64,000 nt of DNA from Ostreococcus lucimarinus CCE9901 (lineage: Eukaryota > Chlorophyta > Mamiellophyceae > Mamiellales > Bathycoccaceae). The stretch's first letter is position 1; the number at the start of each line of letters is the position of its first letter. This document shows positions 1-9,330 of the stretch, piece by piece. The notes below the pieces were generated by a model. The model was not told the origin of the DNA. It worked only from the letters and a program-made list of their open reading frames with translations, and did not search any database. Both the position numbers and the translations under genes were made by a program. The stretch covers positions 310,001 through 374,000 of the forward strand of contig NC_009365.1 of the NCBI RefSeq assembly GCF_000092065.1. The letters run 5' to 3'.

Positions 1-307
1 TCCCCACCGTTCGCAGTCCCAACACGCGCTCGACGTCGAACGTCGGATCGCGCAATACCTTCGTCACGTACAGCGCCAACAGCGCGCGCGCGGCGTAGTA
101 CCCGAACCGCTCCCACATCTCCGTCGCGCCCAGGACGACGAGTCCGAGCGGGTGCGCGCCGCGCATGATCGTCGCGCGCGCGCGAGCTCCCGCGTCCCGC
201 GCGCGCGGCTCCAGCAGCGGTCGCGCGTCGTTTTCGTCGTCCGAGGGCGCGCTCGAGGTGCCTTCGCCGCGTCGATCGCGCGTCGTCGCGTCGTCGCGCG
301 ACGCCAT
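1..307 (-). CDS. POT/PTR-family peptide transporter, N-terminal part (cut by window edge)
   Basis: Reading leftward from an ATG at 307, the first ~50 residues are a charged cytosolic tail. The first transmembrane helix of a proton-dependent oligopeptide transporter follows: [20 protein letters not shown], then [14 protein letters not shown]. The ExxERFxYY signature in helix 1 is diagnostic of the POT/PTR family, which imports di- and tripeptides or related small solutes with protons; its acidic and aromatic residues take part in proton coupling. The rest of the gene lies outside the window, so substrate class and membrane cannot be judged. It is divergent from the plastid terminal oxidase gene with about 160 bp between start codons. 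A methionine at 166 is a weaker alternative start just before the helix. Confidence 0.8.
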   Translation of the reverse strand, partial: MASRDDATTRDRRGEGTSSAPSDDENDARPLLEPRARDAGARARATIMRGAHPLGLVVLGATEMWERFGYYAARALLALYVTKVLRDPTFDVERVLGLRTVG

Positions 308-467
308 CGCGCGCGCGCGTCGGCGACGACGATTCGCGCGCGCGCGGTCGTCGCTCGACGACGCGGCGTCGCGGCGCGGTGTGGCGACGGCGCCCTCACC
401 GACGACGGTTTGAAATCCGAGTCGTCACTCCTCGAAGCGACGCCGACGTCGCGAGCGCGCGCGCGCG

Positions 468-1568
468 ATGGCGTCGAGCGCGGTCGCGGCGCGGTGTGGA
501 ACGCTCGCGGCGCCGACGCGCGGCGCGCGGGACGGCGCGCGCGCGCGAAAGACTCGCGCGAGGGCGATGAAGATGACGTTGATGCCGCTGGCGCCGGGCG
601 ATCGCGCGACGCCGCGACGCGCGAGGGCGTCGTCGTCGTCCGCGGGGGGCGCGGAAAGTGAGAACGCGACGACGACGTCGTCGAGCGGGCGAGAGACGCG
701 CGCGAACGGTGGCTTGGCGGCGGTGACGGCGGACGTCGAGCGTCGCGTCAACGAGGCGCTCATCGGCGTCGCGGTGACGGTGATCGATAATCTTTACGGT
801 GGACGCTCGTACGCGCGATTTCACGCGCTGGAGACGGTGGCGAGAGTGCCGTATTTTAGCTTTATGTCCGTGCTTCACCTGTACGAGACGTTCGGGTGGT
901 GGCGAAAGGCGGATTATCTCAAGGTGCACTTTGCGGAGACGATGAACGAGTATCATCACTTGCTCATCATGGAATCTCTGGGCGGGGCGGAGCTTTGGAA
1001 GGATCGGTTCGTGGCGCAACACATCGCGGTGGCGTATTACTGGATTTGCGTCGCGCAGTACTTGGTGTCGCCGAGATGGGCGTACAACTTGCTCGAGCAG
1101 GTGGAATCGCACGCGTACGCGACGTACGACGGATTTTTAAACGCCAACGAGGAGGTGCTGAAGGCGACGCCGCCGCCGAGCGTGGCGGTGCAGTACTACA
1201 CCAAGGGTGATTTGTACTTGTTTGACGAATTTCAAACCGTCGATCGGGGCGAGAGACGACCGAAGATTGACAATCTGTACGACGTCTTCGTCAACGTACG
1301 AAACGACGAAGCCGAACACATGAAGACGATGGAATTTTGCCAGCGTCCTGGCAACGGCTTACGCTCGCCGTCGAGCAAGGAGGCGATGGTATTGCTCAGT
1401 AAAGACGCTTGCGAGGTGGACGAGGACTTCCAAGTCGATGAAGATTGTGAGAAGGCGTCCATCGCGGCGAGCGCCGAGGACGAGCGCGTGTGCGAAGGCT
1501 TGGTCGACTGCGTCGTCAACTTTGGCACGGGCGCGATGAGTTACGAGCCCGAGGTCGATCGCGAGTGA
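468..1568 (+). CDS. PTOX: Plastid terminal oxidase (plastoquinol:oxygen oxidoreductase)
   Basis: 366 residues. It oxidises plastoquinol and reduces oxygen to water at a non-haem di-iron centre on the stromal face of thylakoids; it serves carotenoid synthesis and acts as an electron safety valve. All ligand motifs of the alternative-oxidase superfamily are present in order: LHLYETFGW, NEYHHLLIMES, VESHAY and NDEAEHMKTM, giving the expected four Glu and two His. The first ~75 residues are rich in Ala, Arg and Ser with few acids, as in a plastid transit peptide. The spacing and the plastid-type insertion before the last motif fit PTOX rather than mitochondrial AOX. The C-terminus carries a ~70-residue acidic, Cys-containing extension. 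The ATG at 468 starts the transit peptide; a Met at about residue 34 is possible but less likely. Confidence 0.93.
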   Translation: MASSAVAARCGTLAAPTRGARDGARARKTRARAMKMTLMPLAPGDRATPRRARASSSSAGGAESENATTTSSSGRETRANGGLAAVTADVERRVNEALIGVAVTVIDNLYGGRSYARFHALETVARVPYFSFMSVLHLYETFGWWRKADYLKVHFAETMNEYHHLLIMESLGGAELWKDRFVAQHIAVAYYWICVAQYLVSPRWAYNLLEQVESHAYATYDGFLNANEEVLKATPPPSVAVQYYTKGDLYLFDEFQTVDRGERRPKIDNLYDVFVNVRNDEAEHMKTMEFCQRPGNGLRSPSSKEAMVLLSKDACEVDEDFQVDEDCEKASIAASAEDERVCEGLVDCVVNFGTGAMSYEPEVDRE

Positions 1569-1698
1569 TTTCAATCCGGTCGTCGATTTTACCGTCGCGC
1601 GCGCGACGACGCCGACACACTACCCATAGTACAACAATTACGAGCGACGAATTTCTAGATTTTAACGACGCGCGTCGCCGCGTTTCACACCCGTCGCG

Positions 1699-2337
1699 TC
1701 ACTCCGCGCGAACGACGCGCGACACCACCATCTCAAACGTGTCCTCGACCACCGCGCGCTTAATCTCTTCCCTCACCGCGGACTCTCCCACCACCTCGCA
1801 CTCCTCGTCGACGTCCGTCGTCGACGTCGCTCGCCACCCCTCCGGCGCGTCCTCGCTCGTCGCCTCCGCGACGATCTCAAACTCCACCCGTCCCTCCCTC
1901 GCCGTCGCCAGTCGCGCCTTCCGCGCGCCTTCGTCCGCGACGAACACAAACTTCGTCGCCGTCGCCGCCAGCGCGTCTCTCGCGTCCCTCTTCCGCGCCG
2001 CGCTCGGCGTCTCGCCGCCGCGCGCGTCCACCCGCGCGTCGAACCGGTACGCGTCGAACGCCGCGTTCGCGCGTCGAAACACGACGCCGACGGACGCGCA
2101 CCGTCCTCGCGCGACGTCTCGTCGCAGGCTCGCGAATATTTCGTCGCAGTACGCGCCGACGTCGGCGCGATGGCGCTTTCCGACGGTGGCGAGCTTGACG
2201 CCGAAGAGGTCGGACTTGGCGCTTGAAGCGTCGTCGTAGACGCCGTACCGCGCGACGGCGTGCTGCGCGAGGGCGTTGATGAACTCGAGGAGGACGTCCG
2301 CGATCGCGATCGCGGCGTCGTCGCTCGAGTCGGGCAT
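1699..2337 (-). CDS. HORMA-domain protein of the MAD2/REV7 type
   Basis: 212 residues, about the size of MAD2 (~205) and REV7 (~211), filled by a single HORMA domain. The order of elements fits: an N-terminal helix (ADVLLEFINALAQHAV), a short strand region (DLFGVKLATV), a helix (DVGAYCDEIFASLRRDV), a strand (SVGVVF) ending in a family-like AYRFD, a helix (RDALAATATKFVF), the strand EFEIV, a Trp, and a C-terminal safety-belt-like stretch (VREEIKRAVVEDTFEMVVSRVV). HORMA proteins close their C-terminal belt around a partner peptide. MAD2 acts in the spindle checkpoint and REV7 in translesion synthesis with Pol zeta. The sequence is too divergent for me to choose, and ATG101 is a third, weaker option. 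It converges on PTOX with a 130-bp gap and lies 85 bp from the DJ-1 stop. Confidence 0.55.
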   Translation of the reverse strand: MPDSSDDAAIAIADVLLEFINALAQHAVARYGVYDDASSAKSDLFGVKLATVGKRHRADVGAYCDEIFASLRRDVARGRCASVGVVFRRANAAFDAYRFDARVDARGGETPSAARKRDARDALAATATKFVFVADEGARKARLATAREGRVEFEIVAEATSEDAPEGWRATSTTDVDEECEVVGESAVREEIKRAVVEDTFEMVVSRVVRAE

Positions 2338-2422
2338 GCGCGGCGACGTGCGGCGGATGATGATGATGTACAGCGTTACAGCGCGGCTCGACGACGAACG
2401 AAGACGACGACGCGGCGCGGAA

Positions 2423-3259
2423 TCACACGACCTCGGCGTCGAGTAAACGCCACTCGTTCGCCACGCGCGGACTGGAATGGTCGATGGGAGGTAAAACCAT
2501 CGGCGCCGCGACCTCGCGCGCCTTATCCGCGCCGAAGAGCTTCTCCGCGAGCGCCAACGCGAACTCGAGCGCGGTGCCCGGACCGCGCGAGGTGACGACG
2601 TCGCCGTCGACGACGACGCGACCGTTCGCGCTCGCGTCCGAGGGTAAATCCTTCACGAACGCGGGATGCGCGGTGCACGCCAAACCGTCGAGCATGCCGC
2701 GCGGCGCCAACACGACGCCCGGCGACGCGCACATCGCCGCGACGAGCGCGCCCGGCGTCTCCATCTGCCTCGTCAGCGCGCGCGTCAACCGTTCAGATTT
2801 CGCCAGATTCGCCGCGCCGGGCATCCCTCCCGGCAGCGCGATCAGATCCCACGCCCTCGTCTCCACGCGCGCGAGATCTCGCAGGCGCGCGTCCGGGACG
2901 ATTCGCACCCCTCTCGAGCACTCCACCGCGTCGTCGCGTCTCGCGGCGTCGTCGTCGTCGTCTCGCCGCGTCTCGTCGTCGTCCCCAGGTTCGATCGACG
3001 CCACCGTCACGTCCGCGCCCGCGCGTCGCAGGACGTCGACGATGATCACCGTCTCCATCTCCTCGCTGCCGCGCGCGATCGGCACCAGCACCGTCGGCGC
3101 CGTCGCGCGTTGGCGCGCGTTCGATTGCGATTGCGTTCGCGATTGCGTTCGCGATTGCGTTCGCGTTCGCGTTCGCGCGCGCATCGCGCGTCGCGCGCGC
3201 GTCGGTCGTCCCGTCGGTCGTCCCGCCGATCGTCCCGCGCCGAGCGCGCGCGCGCGCAT
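2423..3259 (-). CDS. DJ-1/PfpI-family protein, probably organelle-targeted
   Basis: 278 residues. After a ~50-residue Arg/Ser/Thr-rich leader comes one DJ-1/PARK7-type domain: VLVPIARGSEEMETVIIVDVLRRAG (read as two joined pieces) at the N-terminus with the conserved Glu of GSEEME, LIALPGGMPGA, and the nucleophile elbow AAMCASPGVVLAP with the reactive Cys. The family includes glyoxalase III/deglycase-type enzymes and redox sensors in plastids, mitochondria and cytosol. Plant homologues often have two fused domains; here there is one, as in animals and bacteria. The leader is encoded partly by a short tandem repeat around 3125-3180 and could be a transit peptide or, if the Met about 25 codons in is used, shorter. 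The three-copy 82-bp repeat lies directly upstream. Confidence 0.85.
   Translation of the reverse strand: MRARALGAGRSAGRPTGRPTRARRAMRARTRTRTQSRTQSRTQSQSNARQRATAPTVLVPIARGSEEMETVIIVDVLRRAGADVTVASIEPGDDDETRRDDDDDAARRDDAVECSRGVRIVPDARLRDLARVETRAWDLIALPGGMPGAANLAKSERLTRALTRQMETPGALVAAMCASPGVVLAPRGMLDGLACTAHPAFVKDLPSDASANGRVVVDGDVVTSRGPGTALEFALALAEKLFGADKAREVAAPMVLPPIDHSSPRVANEWRLLDAEVV
3120..3180. repeat. Short tandem repeat inside the DJ-1 leader
   Basis: A degenerate run of about 12-bp units built on GCGTTCGCGATT, collapsing to 6-bp GCGTTC units at its right end. On the minus strand it encodes the alternating RTQS/RTRT residues of the DJ-1 N-terminal leader. It is probably slippage-prone and length-variable. 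Confidence 0.7.
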
Positions 3260-3309
3260 GGCCGCCGCGGTGCGCCGTCGTCGGCGGCGGCGTCGCGTCG
3301 GCGTCGCGG

Positions 3310-3556
3310 ACGCGAGTCCCCTCCGATCGACGAGTGCTGACCCACGAACACGTATTTAAGCCACAAAACGCCACTGTAATCGAACCGCGCGACGCGAGTC
3401 CCCTCCGATCGACGAGTGCTGACCCATAAACACGTATTTAAGCCACAAAACGCCCGCGTAATCGAACCGCGCGACGCGAGTCCCCTCCGATCGACGAGTG
3501 CTGACCCACGAACACGTATTTAAGTCACAAAACGCCCGTGTAATCGAACCGCGCGA
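3310..3556. repeat. Three head-to-tail copies of an 82-bp unit in a divergent promoter
   Basis: The 82-bp unit occurs three times with only a few substitutions. The block CTCCGATCGACGAGTGCTGA begins at about 3321, 3403 and 3485. Each unit contains TATTTAAG (3353-3360, 3435-3442, 3517-3524), which reads as a TATA-like box on the plus strand. The array sits between the start of DJ-1 (minus) and VDAC (plus), so it probably multiplies promoter elements. The open frames that run through the copies on the minus strand are incidental. Confidence 0.85.
3517..3524 (+). promoter_or_regulatory. Candidate TATA box for VDAC
   Basis: TATTTAAG in the third 82-bp copy. It is the closest of the three to VDAC and lies ~90 bp before the proposed 5'-UTR donor at 3609, so transcription could start near 3545-3555. 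The two upstream copies at 3353 and 3435 are equally good by sequence alone. Confidence 0.35.
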
Positions 3557-3608
3557 CGCCGACCCCACCCGCGCGCGCGACGCGGCGCGCCATTCGACGC
3601 CGCTCGAG

Positions 3609-3763
3609 GTGCGCGACGCGACGCGACGCGACGGCGCGACGCGCGAAACCCGACGAACGATGGCGACGATCGACGCGACGGCTCGCGGCGCGGGCGCGCG
3701 CGACGACGGCGCGACGCGACGGCGAACGATGACTGACGCGAGGCGATCACGCCGTTTGCGCAG
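3609..3763 (+). other. Possible 5'-UTR intron of VDAC
   Basis: A GTGCGC donor at 3609, ACTGAC at 3732-3737 and CAG at 3761-3763, with the branch A 28 nt from the acceptor, match the rule seen in the coding introns here. Splicing would remove upstream ATGs, one of them near 3660, and leave a short leader before the VDAC start at 3796. No in-frame ATG lies in the proposed upstream exon, so it would be untranslated. Confidence 0.5.
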
Positions 3764-3795
3764 AGACGGAAATCGCGCACGCGCGCGCGAACGAC

Positions 3796-5253
3796 ATGGC
3801 GAAGTACTACGGCGACATCGCGAAATCGGCGAAGGGTGCGTGGGAGATCGACGACGACGGCGGGGGGGGGGAGACGCGAGGGCGCGAGGATGGATTGAGG
3901 GAGGATCGGGGGGACGCGCGCGAGGGCGACGACGCGCGCGGGGCGAGGACGACGAAGGACTGACGATGCGATCGATCGCGCGCGCGCAGACTTGCTCACG
4001 GGCGGGTTCAATTATGACACGAAGGTTTCCGTCGATACTAAGTCGGCCGGGACGGTGCGTGAGGCGCGGAAGCGCGAGGCGAGGCGACGGCGGAGAGACG
4101 CGAGGCGAGCGGCGGACGACGGACGACGACGGCGCGAGGGGGTCCGCGCGCGCGGTCGAGCGCTCGAGCGCGGCGCGCGGGAGGGCGGTCGATGGGGATA
4201 TATTTTGCGTCGTCGAGCGGCGCGCGCGCGCGAGGTTCGCGGGACTGACTTTCGGAATGGGTGCGTTTTTCGACGTCGCAGGGCGTGTCCGCCTCCGTCG
4301 TTCAAAAGGGCGAGGCGGTGAGCGGCGACTTGAAGGTGAACGCGAACGTTGTCGATCAAGTGATCGACATCGAGTTGAACCAAGATGCCAAGGCGAAGGT
4401 GACTGCGTCTTTCCCGTCTCTCATCCCCAACGGAAAGCTTTCCGTCGGCGGTACGGTGCAAGATCTCGAAACCGTCAAGGTTTCCGCTTCGGTGCTCGCC
4501 GGTCCCCTCGGCGTCAAGGCTGACGTCGCCAACTACGCGGCGCCGAAGGCCGATGCGAGCTTGTGCTATGCCATCGGTGGTGGCTTCGCGGTCGGCGCCA
4601 TGGCGACGATCAAGAGCTCCTCCGCGTTGGCGTACACGGTCGCGGCGCAATCCAAGCAAGGCGACGTCACGTACGCGTTGACGGCGGCGGATCAATTCAA
4701 GACGTTCAAGGCCAGCGTGGTGACCGCGTTGGACAGCAAGCAAACCCTTGGTGCCGAAGTGGTTTACAAGAAGGCGGCGACGGCGACGATCGGCTACTCC
4801 AAGAAGATGGATGGCCACTCTTTCAAAGCCGTCGTCGCCAACCCGGTGAGCGCCGAGTTCAACCCGACGCTCTCCGTGCACGCGAGCCTCGGGAGCTTGA
4901 TCCCGAAGACGACCGCCACGATCAGCTGCCAAGTGGACAAAACGGTACGTACGACGACATTTTCTTCTCGGAGTCGGAATCGACGATGCTCTCGACGACG
5001 CGACCCTTCTTCACGGCGCCTATTGTCAAACAATCGCCGTTCCGCCCGTGTTCGGATGGTTGCCGCGGGTTGCCAACATCAACAATGCTCGAAGATGGTG
5101 CCCGCGCTTCTCCGTGCGCGGTGCGCCATAAATAGTATTAATATTTCGCGTCACAAATTCTCGATCGTGTCACTGACCGCGCGCGACGGTTTCTCCCTTT
5201 CGAAACAACAGATGAAGTACAAGTACGGCTTCCAGTTCGCGACCAAGCTTTGA
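3796..5253 (+). CDS. VDAC: Mitochondrial outer-membrane porin (VDAC), four coding exons
   Basis: Exons 3796-3835, 3990-4054, 4282-4944 and 5212-5253 join to a 269-residue protein, close to the usual ~275. The N-terminus MAKYYGDIAKSAKDLL is the amphipathic helix that lies inside the pore. The strand-forming body begins FNYDTKVSV, and alternating hydrophobic/polar segments such as KLSVGGTVQ and TLGAEVVYKK continue to the C-terminal strand KYKYGFQFATKL. The family passes ATP, ADP and small metabolites across the outer mitochondrial membrane and binds hexokinase-like partners. All junctions are GT-AG and keep frame (phases 1, 0, 0). Intron 3 is itself open in frame and a multiple of three, so its retention would insert 89 residues rather than stop translation. 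The gene is unusually intron-rich for this window. Confidence 0.9.
3836..3989 (+). other. VDAC intron 1 (154 nt)
   Basis: Donor GTGCGT, ACTGAC at 3959-3964, acceptor CAG. It separates MAKYYGDIAKSAK from DLLTGGFNY. It contains a 22-nt block (3951-3972) identical to one in the intron at 60773-60881. Confidence 0.85.
4055..4281 (+). other. VDAC intron 2 (227 nt)
   Basis: Donor GTGCGT, ACTGAC about 34 nt before the CAG acceptor, phase 0. It falls between KSAGT and GVSASVV. Confidence 0.85.
4945..5211 (+). other. VDAC intron 3 (267 nt)
   Basis: Donor GTACGT, ACTGAC about 36 nt before the CAG acceptor, phase 0. Less GC-rich than the flanking exon and free of stops in the coding frame. Confidence 0.85.
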
Positions 5254-5505
5254 TCGAGACGGCTCGGACAGCTTCCGTTAGAACACTAGCACGCCGACCC
5301 CGTTCGCCGAATCGCTCGTCATTTCTTCCTCGAGCGAGGTGGTGACTTTTAAAGTATACAATACAATATCACGACGGAACGAGCGCCGCGTCCCGAGCGG
5401 CGCTCGCCTCCCGAGCCGTCCGCGTCGCGCGTCGACGTTCCTCTAACACTAATCCACCATATTCACCGACGATCGTCGATCGTCACACACCGTCGCGCAC
5501 CCACG
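5254..5505. other. Intergenic region VDAC/AP3B
   Basis: 252 bp with an AT-richer patch AAAGTATACAATACAATATC at 5350-5370 that fits VDAC 3' UTR or an AP3B promoter element. No gene. Confidence 0.4.
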
Positions 5506-8169
5506 ATGGCGGTGCCGCCGGGAACGGGAAATCGACAGTTTGTCGATGACGCGCAGGTGCGTAAACGGACCGCACGCGCGCGCGTCGCGCGTTACGTGTC
5601 GCGCAAGCGTCGCGAATTCGTCACGCGATCGTCGAGACGCGATGAATCGTGCGCGCGGAACGCACCGTGTGGAAGCGCGAAGAAGGGGTTGAACGACCCG
5701 AATTCGCGTCTCGCGGGCGTGGTCGCGGGATGCGCGCTCGATGCGCGCGCGCGCGCCGTCTGAACGACGCGAAAGACGCGATGAAGACGCGTTCGCGCTC
5801 GACGAGCGCGAGAGCCAGAGGACTGACGCGACGCCGCGACGTTTTCCAACCCGTAGATCGCGGAGGAGCAGCGCGAGCTCGACACCAAGCTGCGATCGAC
5901 GAATACGCGGGATAAACTCGATGCGCTGAAGAGGCTGATCGCGCTCATGGCGACGGGACGAGACGTGAGCGTGTTTTTTCCCTCCGTCGTGGTGAACATC
6001 GTGAGCGAATCGTTCGAGGTGAAGGTGTTGGTGTACATGTTCTTGGTGCGAACGGCGGATCAGAAGCCCGAGGAGGCGCTTTTATCGATCAATTCGTTTC
6101 AGAAGGATCTGGCGCACCCGAACCCGAGAGTGCGGGCGTTAGCGCTTCGAGTGATGTCAAGCATTCGCATCCAGGTCATCGTGCCGGTGGTTATATTGGC
6201 GGCGCGAAAGTGCGCGGTTGATCCGAGTCCGTACGTGCGCAAATCGGCGGCGCATGCGATCCCAAAAATTTACAGAATGGATAACACGCGAAAGGAAGAG
6301 CTCATCGAAATCATCGAAACGATGTTGCGCGACAGTACGCCCTTTGTGTTGTCGTCCGCGGTGGCGGCGTTCACCGAGGTGTGCCCGGACAGGATCGATT
6401 TGTTGCATCGACACTACCGCAAGATTTGCCGCATGTTGGTAGACATGGACGAGTGGGGACAGATTTTGTTGAGCGAGCTCCTGCTCAGGTACGCGCGATC
6501 GCAGTTTTTGGCCCCCGACGCGCACACGCGCGAGCTCGGCGGCGTTTCGGGTAAAGGGGAAAAGAAGCTCGAACTCGCGCTTCCTTCGACAAACGAAGCC
6601 TCTTACCACGAATCCAACAACGCCGGGATCCAGTCGATCGTGGCGAGTGGCGCGGCGTTCTATTCCGATTCCGATGAGGAGGAGGAAGACTCCGACGATG
6701 ACAGCGACGATAGCGACGGAGGCAAGGCGAAGAAGGCGGGCAAGTCGAGCGGCGGCGCCACGGCTGAGTCTCGCGGTCCAGGTTGGATGGACGAAGACCA
6801 TCGTCTTTTGTTGCGTTGCACGCGTCCGTTACTGCAGTCTCAAAACGCTGGCGTCGTTATGGCTGTTGCGGCGCTGCACTTTTACCTGAGCCCAGCTGCG
6901 GACTTGCCCAAGGTTGTTCGAGCGTTGGTTTTCACAGCGCACGGCAGGCCCGAGGTGCGACATGTCGTCATCAAGAACATTTGTACCATGGTCACCACGC
7001 AGCCGATATTGTTCCAGTCGCACTTCAATGCGTTCTTCGTCACTCCACGAGATCCGTTGCAAGTCCGCGCTCTGAAACTCGAAATCTTGACGCACATCGT
7101 CACGAGCGAAAACGCGCCCACGCTGTTGAGAGAGCTTCAAGCTTACTTGCGCTCATCAAACCACGATTTTGTGGCGCTGACGATTCGAGCCATCGGAAGG
7201 TGCGCGGCCATAATGCCGCAAATCGCATCAGTGTGCATCCGCTCTTTGCTCGAACTTTCGCTTCATCCTTCGCCAAAGGTTGCGTCTGAAGCAGTCGTCG
7301 TCATTCGCGCCTTGGTGCAACAAAATCCGAAGGAGCACATCGTCGTGGTGATGCGCTTGATGCGTCGATTGGACTCATTGATCGCCCCCGAAGCGCGCTC
7401 AGCGGTGATTTGGCTCGCGGGTGGTGAGATCTTTGATGGCGACGCGGAGAACATCAAGGCGTCTGATAAGGAACTCCGTGAAAAGTTCTTTGAACTCGCA
7501 GTGCAAATGATGCGTCGCGTCGTCAAGAGCTTCCCAGATGAACACGAGATGACGAAGCAGCAAATCGTGAACACATCGTGCAAGATGTACATCCAAGATC
7601 CCATCCGCATCGCGCCAATGCTCAAAGTCGTATTTGCGCTCGCTGCTGCGGATCCTTCGGTGGACATGCGCGATCGAATTCGCGTCTTCCGCGCCCTCTT
7701 CCCCGTGGACGGGAAGCCGAGCGCGGTCAAGCACTTCGGAGACGCCGTCGTGCTGTGCGCCAAACCTGAGCCCAAACTCCCGTCACCCGCGATGCAAACG
7801 TGCGAGCACGCGCTCGGTTCTCTGTCGCATTTCATGGATCACATGGCGCCAGGGTACACGCCGCTCGCGAAGCATCCGACGGTGCAACCGCCGACGAATG
7901 TTCGCGAGCAATACTTCGCCGGGGGATCGGGCAGAGAAGGCTCCTCAGCCATTGCGGTGCACAACGGCAAATCCAACGGCCTCGGTGCGAGTGGATTCTA
8001 CAGCTCTAGCGATGACAGCGATGATAGCGACAGTGATTCGAGTAGTTACACGGGGAGCGACGATTCAGACGATAGCTCGGATGACTCTGGTGATTCCTCA
8101 GACGACGACGAAGACGAAGACGAAGACGACGAATCGGACGATTCCTCGTCGTCGAACGACTCGGATTAG
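5506..8169 (+). CDS. AP3B: AP-3 adaptor complex subunit beta, two exons
   Basis: Exons 5506-5556 and 5857-8169 give 787 residues. AP-3 sorts cargo from endosomes to lysosome- or vacuole-related organelles. Exon 1 encodes MAVPPGTGNRQFVDDAQ; exon 2 opens with IAEEQRELDTKLRST and then the beta-adaptin trunk of HEAT/ARM repeats: DALKRLIALMATGRDVSVFFP, LVYMFLVR, PNPRVRALALRVMSSIR, SPYVRKSAAHAI. The trunk is interrupted by a Ser/Asp/Glu-rich loop (about residues 265-300), and the protein ends in a very acidic Ser-rich tail (about 730-787), a likely casein-kinase target and typical of the AP-3 beta hinge. The C-terminal ear domain of animal AP-3 beta (~1,100 residues) is absent. DUF2301-like gene converges with a 94-bp gap. 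Confidence 0.9.
5557..5856 (+). other. AP3B intron (300 nt)
   Basis: Donor GTGCGT, ACTGAC about 31 nt before the TAG acceptor, phase 0. Without it the trunk would start at an internal Met and lose its first helices. Confidence 0.85.
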
Positions 8170-8236
8170 CTACCAATGACGAAACAATGTAAAACAAATC
8201 GCGTGTCTATATTAAAGCTATTATTAAGCCGCTCGG

Positions 8237-8259
8237 TGAATGAATGAATGAATGAATGA
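8237..8259. repeat. TGAA tetranucleotide repeat, about 5.5 units
   Basis: A perfect TGAA run between the convergent AP3B and DUF2301-like genes. On the plus strand it supplies a TGA in all three frames just beyond the AP3B stop. Confidence 0.85.
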
Positions 8260-8263
8260 CGCG

Positions 8264-9094
8264 TCACACGTCGAAACCGTTTTCGCGCGCGCGTTTGAGA
8301 AACTCGAGTTGTTCGTCGGACCCCTCCTCGAGCGCTTGAAACATGAAGATTGATTTATCCCCGATATCGTCCTTGATCGGCTGCGAATACTTGCGCAACG
8401 CAAGAACGACTAGAAGTGCGAGCACGACGTTCGCCTCCACCCCGCACACGTCTGCGCTCGCGCCGAAAAGATGACTCAAACACATCGCCGGCACGGCGAA
8501 GAATAAAAGCGCCGCCTCCGGCTTACCGTAACACATCCCCTCCTTAAACGCCAGCCCTGTCAACGCGGCGAACATCGGACCGACGAGCAAAACGCTCATC
8601 GGATGTTCCCAGACGTACACCGGCAGCGGCTCCTGCGCGCTCATCGCGATCGCCGCGCTTCCCAAAAACCCCACCGACCAGAGCGCGCGCATCGCCGCGC
8701 GAATCTCGCCGACGTACATGTGCACCATCAGCAGCGCCCCCCCCAGCCCCAATCCGCCCAAGAAGTACGCTTTTTCCGCGTCCACGTAATCCCCGGCGTG
8801 ACACAACCCCGCGGTGAGCGCGGCGCCGAGCGACATCGCGCTCAACGACCCTCGATACGCGAACACCTCCGCGCGGTCCGCGGCGTCCACCGTCCAGTCT
8901 GCGTAGGCGCCGCGGTACACGCGCGGATCCACCGACTGTTCCGCCGCGAACCGCGGTCCCGCGCGAAGCGGTTTCAGAATATCGAACCTCGCGCGCGTTC
9001 GCACCGTCGCGCGCGCCCTCGCGCGCCCTCGTCGGCCCGTCGTCGGCGCCGAACGCGTCGCGATGACGTCCTCGATGCCTCGCGCGCCGACCAT
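8264..9094 (-). CDS. Plastid-targeted multi-pass membrane protein, DUF2301-like
   Basis: 276 residues: a ~45-residue Arg/Ala/Thr-rich leader, a soluble segment (VYRGAYADWTVDAADRAEVFAYRGSL), six or so hydrophobic helices, and a short charged C-terminal tail (GDKSIFMFQALEEG). The segment before helix 1 and the stretch GPMFAALTGLAFKEGMCYG resemble the DUF2301 family of cyanobacteria and plastids, whose biochemical role is unknown to me. The assignment is from memory of the family pattern, not a search. A plastid membrane location is inferred from the leader and the cyanobacterial relationship. Start is the only ATG before the leader. Confidence 0.65.
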   Translation of the reverse strand: MVGARGIEDVIATRSAPTTGRRGRARARATVRTRARFDILKPLRAGPRFAAEQSVDPRVYRGAYADWTVDAADRAEVFAYRGSLSAMSLGAALTAGLCHAGDYVDAEKAYFLGGLGLGGALLMVHMYVGEIRAAMRALWSVGFLGSAAIAMSAQEPLPVYVWEHPMSVLLVGPMFAALTGLAFKEGMCYGKPEAALLFFAVPAMCLSHLFGASADVCGVEANVVLALLVVLALRKYSQPIKDDIGDKSIFMFQALEEGSDEQLEFLKRARENGFDV

Positions 9095-9330
9095 GTTTCC
9101 TCCCCTCGCGCTTCGCTCGCGCCGCCTCGGCGCCGCGCGTCCGCGCGTCCGCGCGTCCGCGCGTCTCTCCGCCTACCGCGCGCGCCTCGTCGCGATCGAG
9201 CGCCGCGACGCGTCGCGACGCGACGATTTGTGCCGCCGCGGTGCGCCGACGATCGGCGATCGGCCGCGGCGGCGCGCGACGATCGCGCGCACACCGCGAC
9301 GCACCGCGAGACGGACGCGAGGCGCGCGCG

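Noticed and set aside
3310-3556. tRNA-like B-box (GGTTCGATTAC) and A-box-like TGGCTTAA in each 82-bp unit on the minus strand
   Set aside because: The T-stem does not pair, no acceptor or anticodon stem can be drawn, and box order and spacing do not give a cloverleaf.
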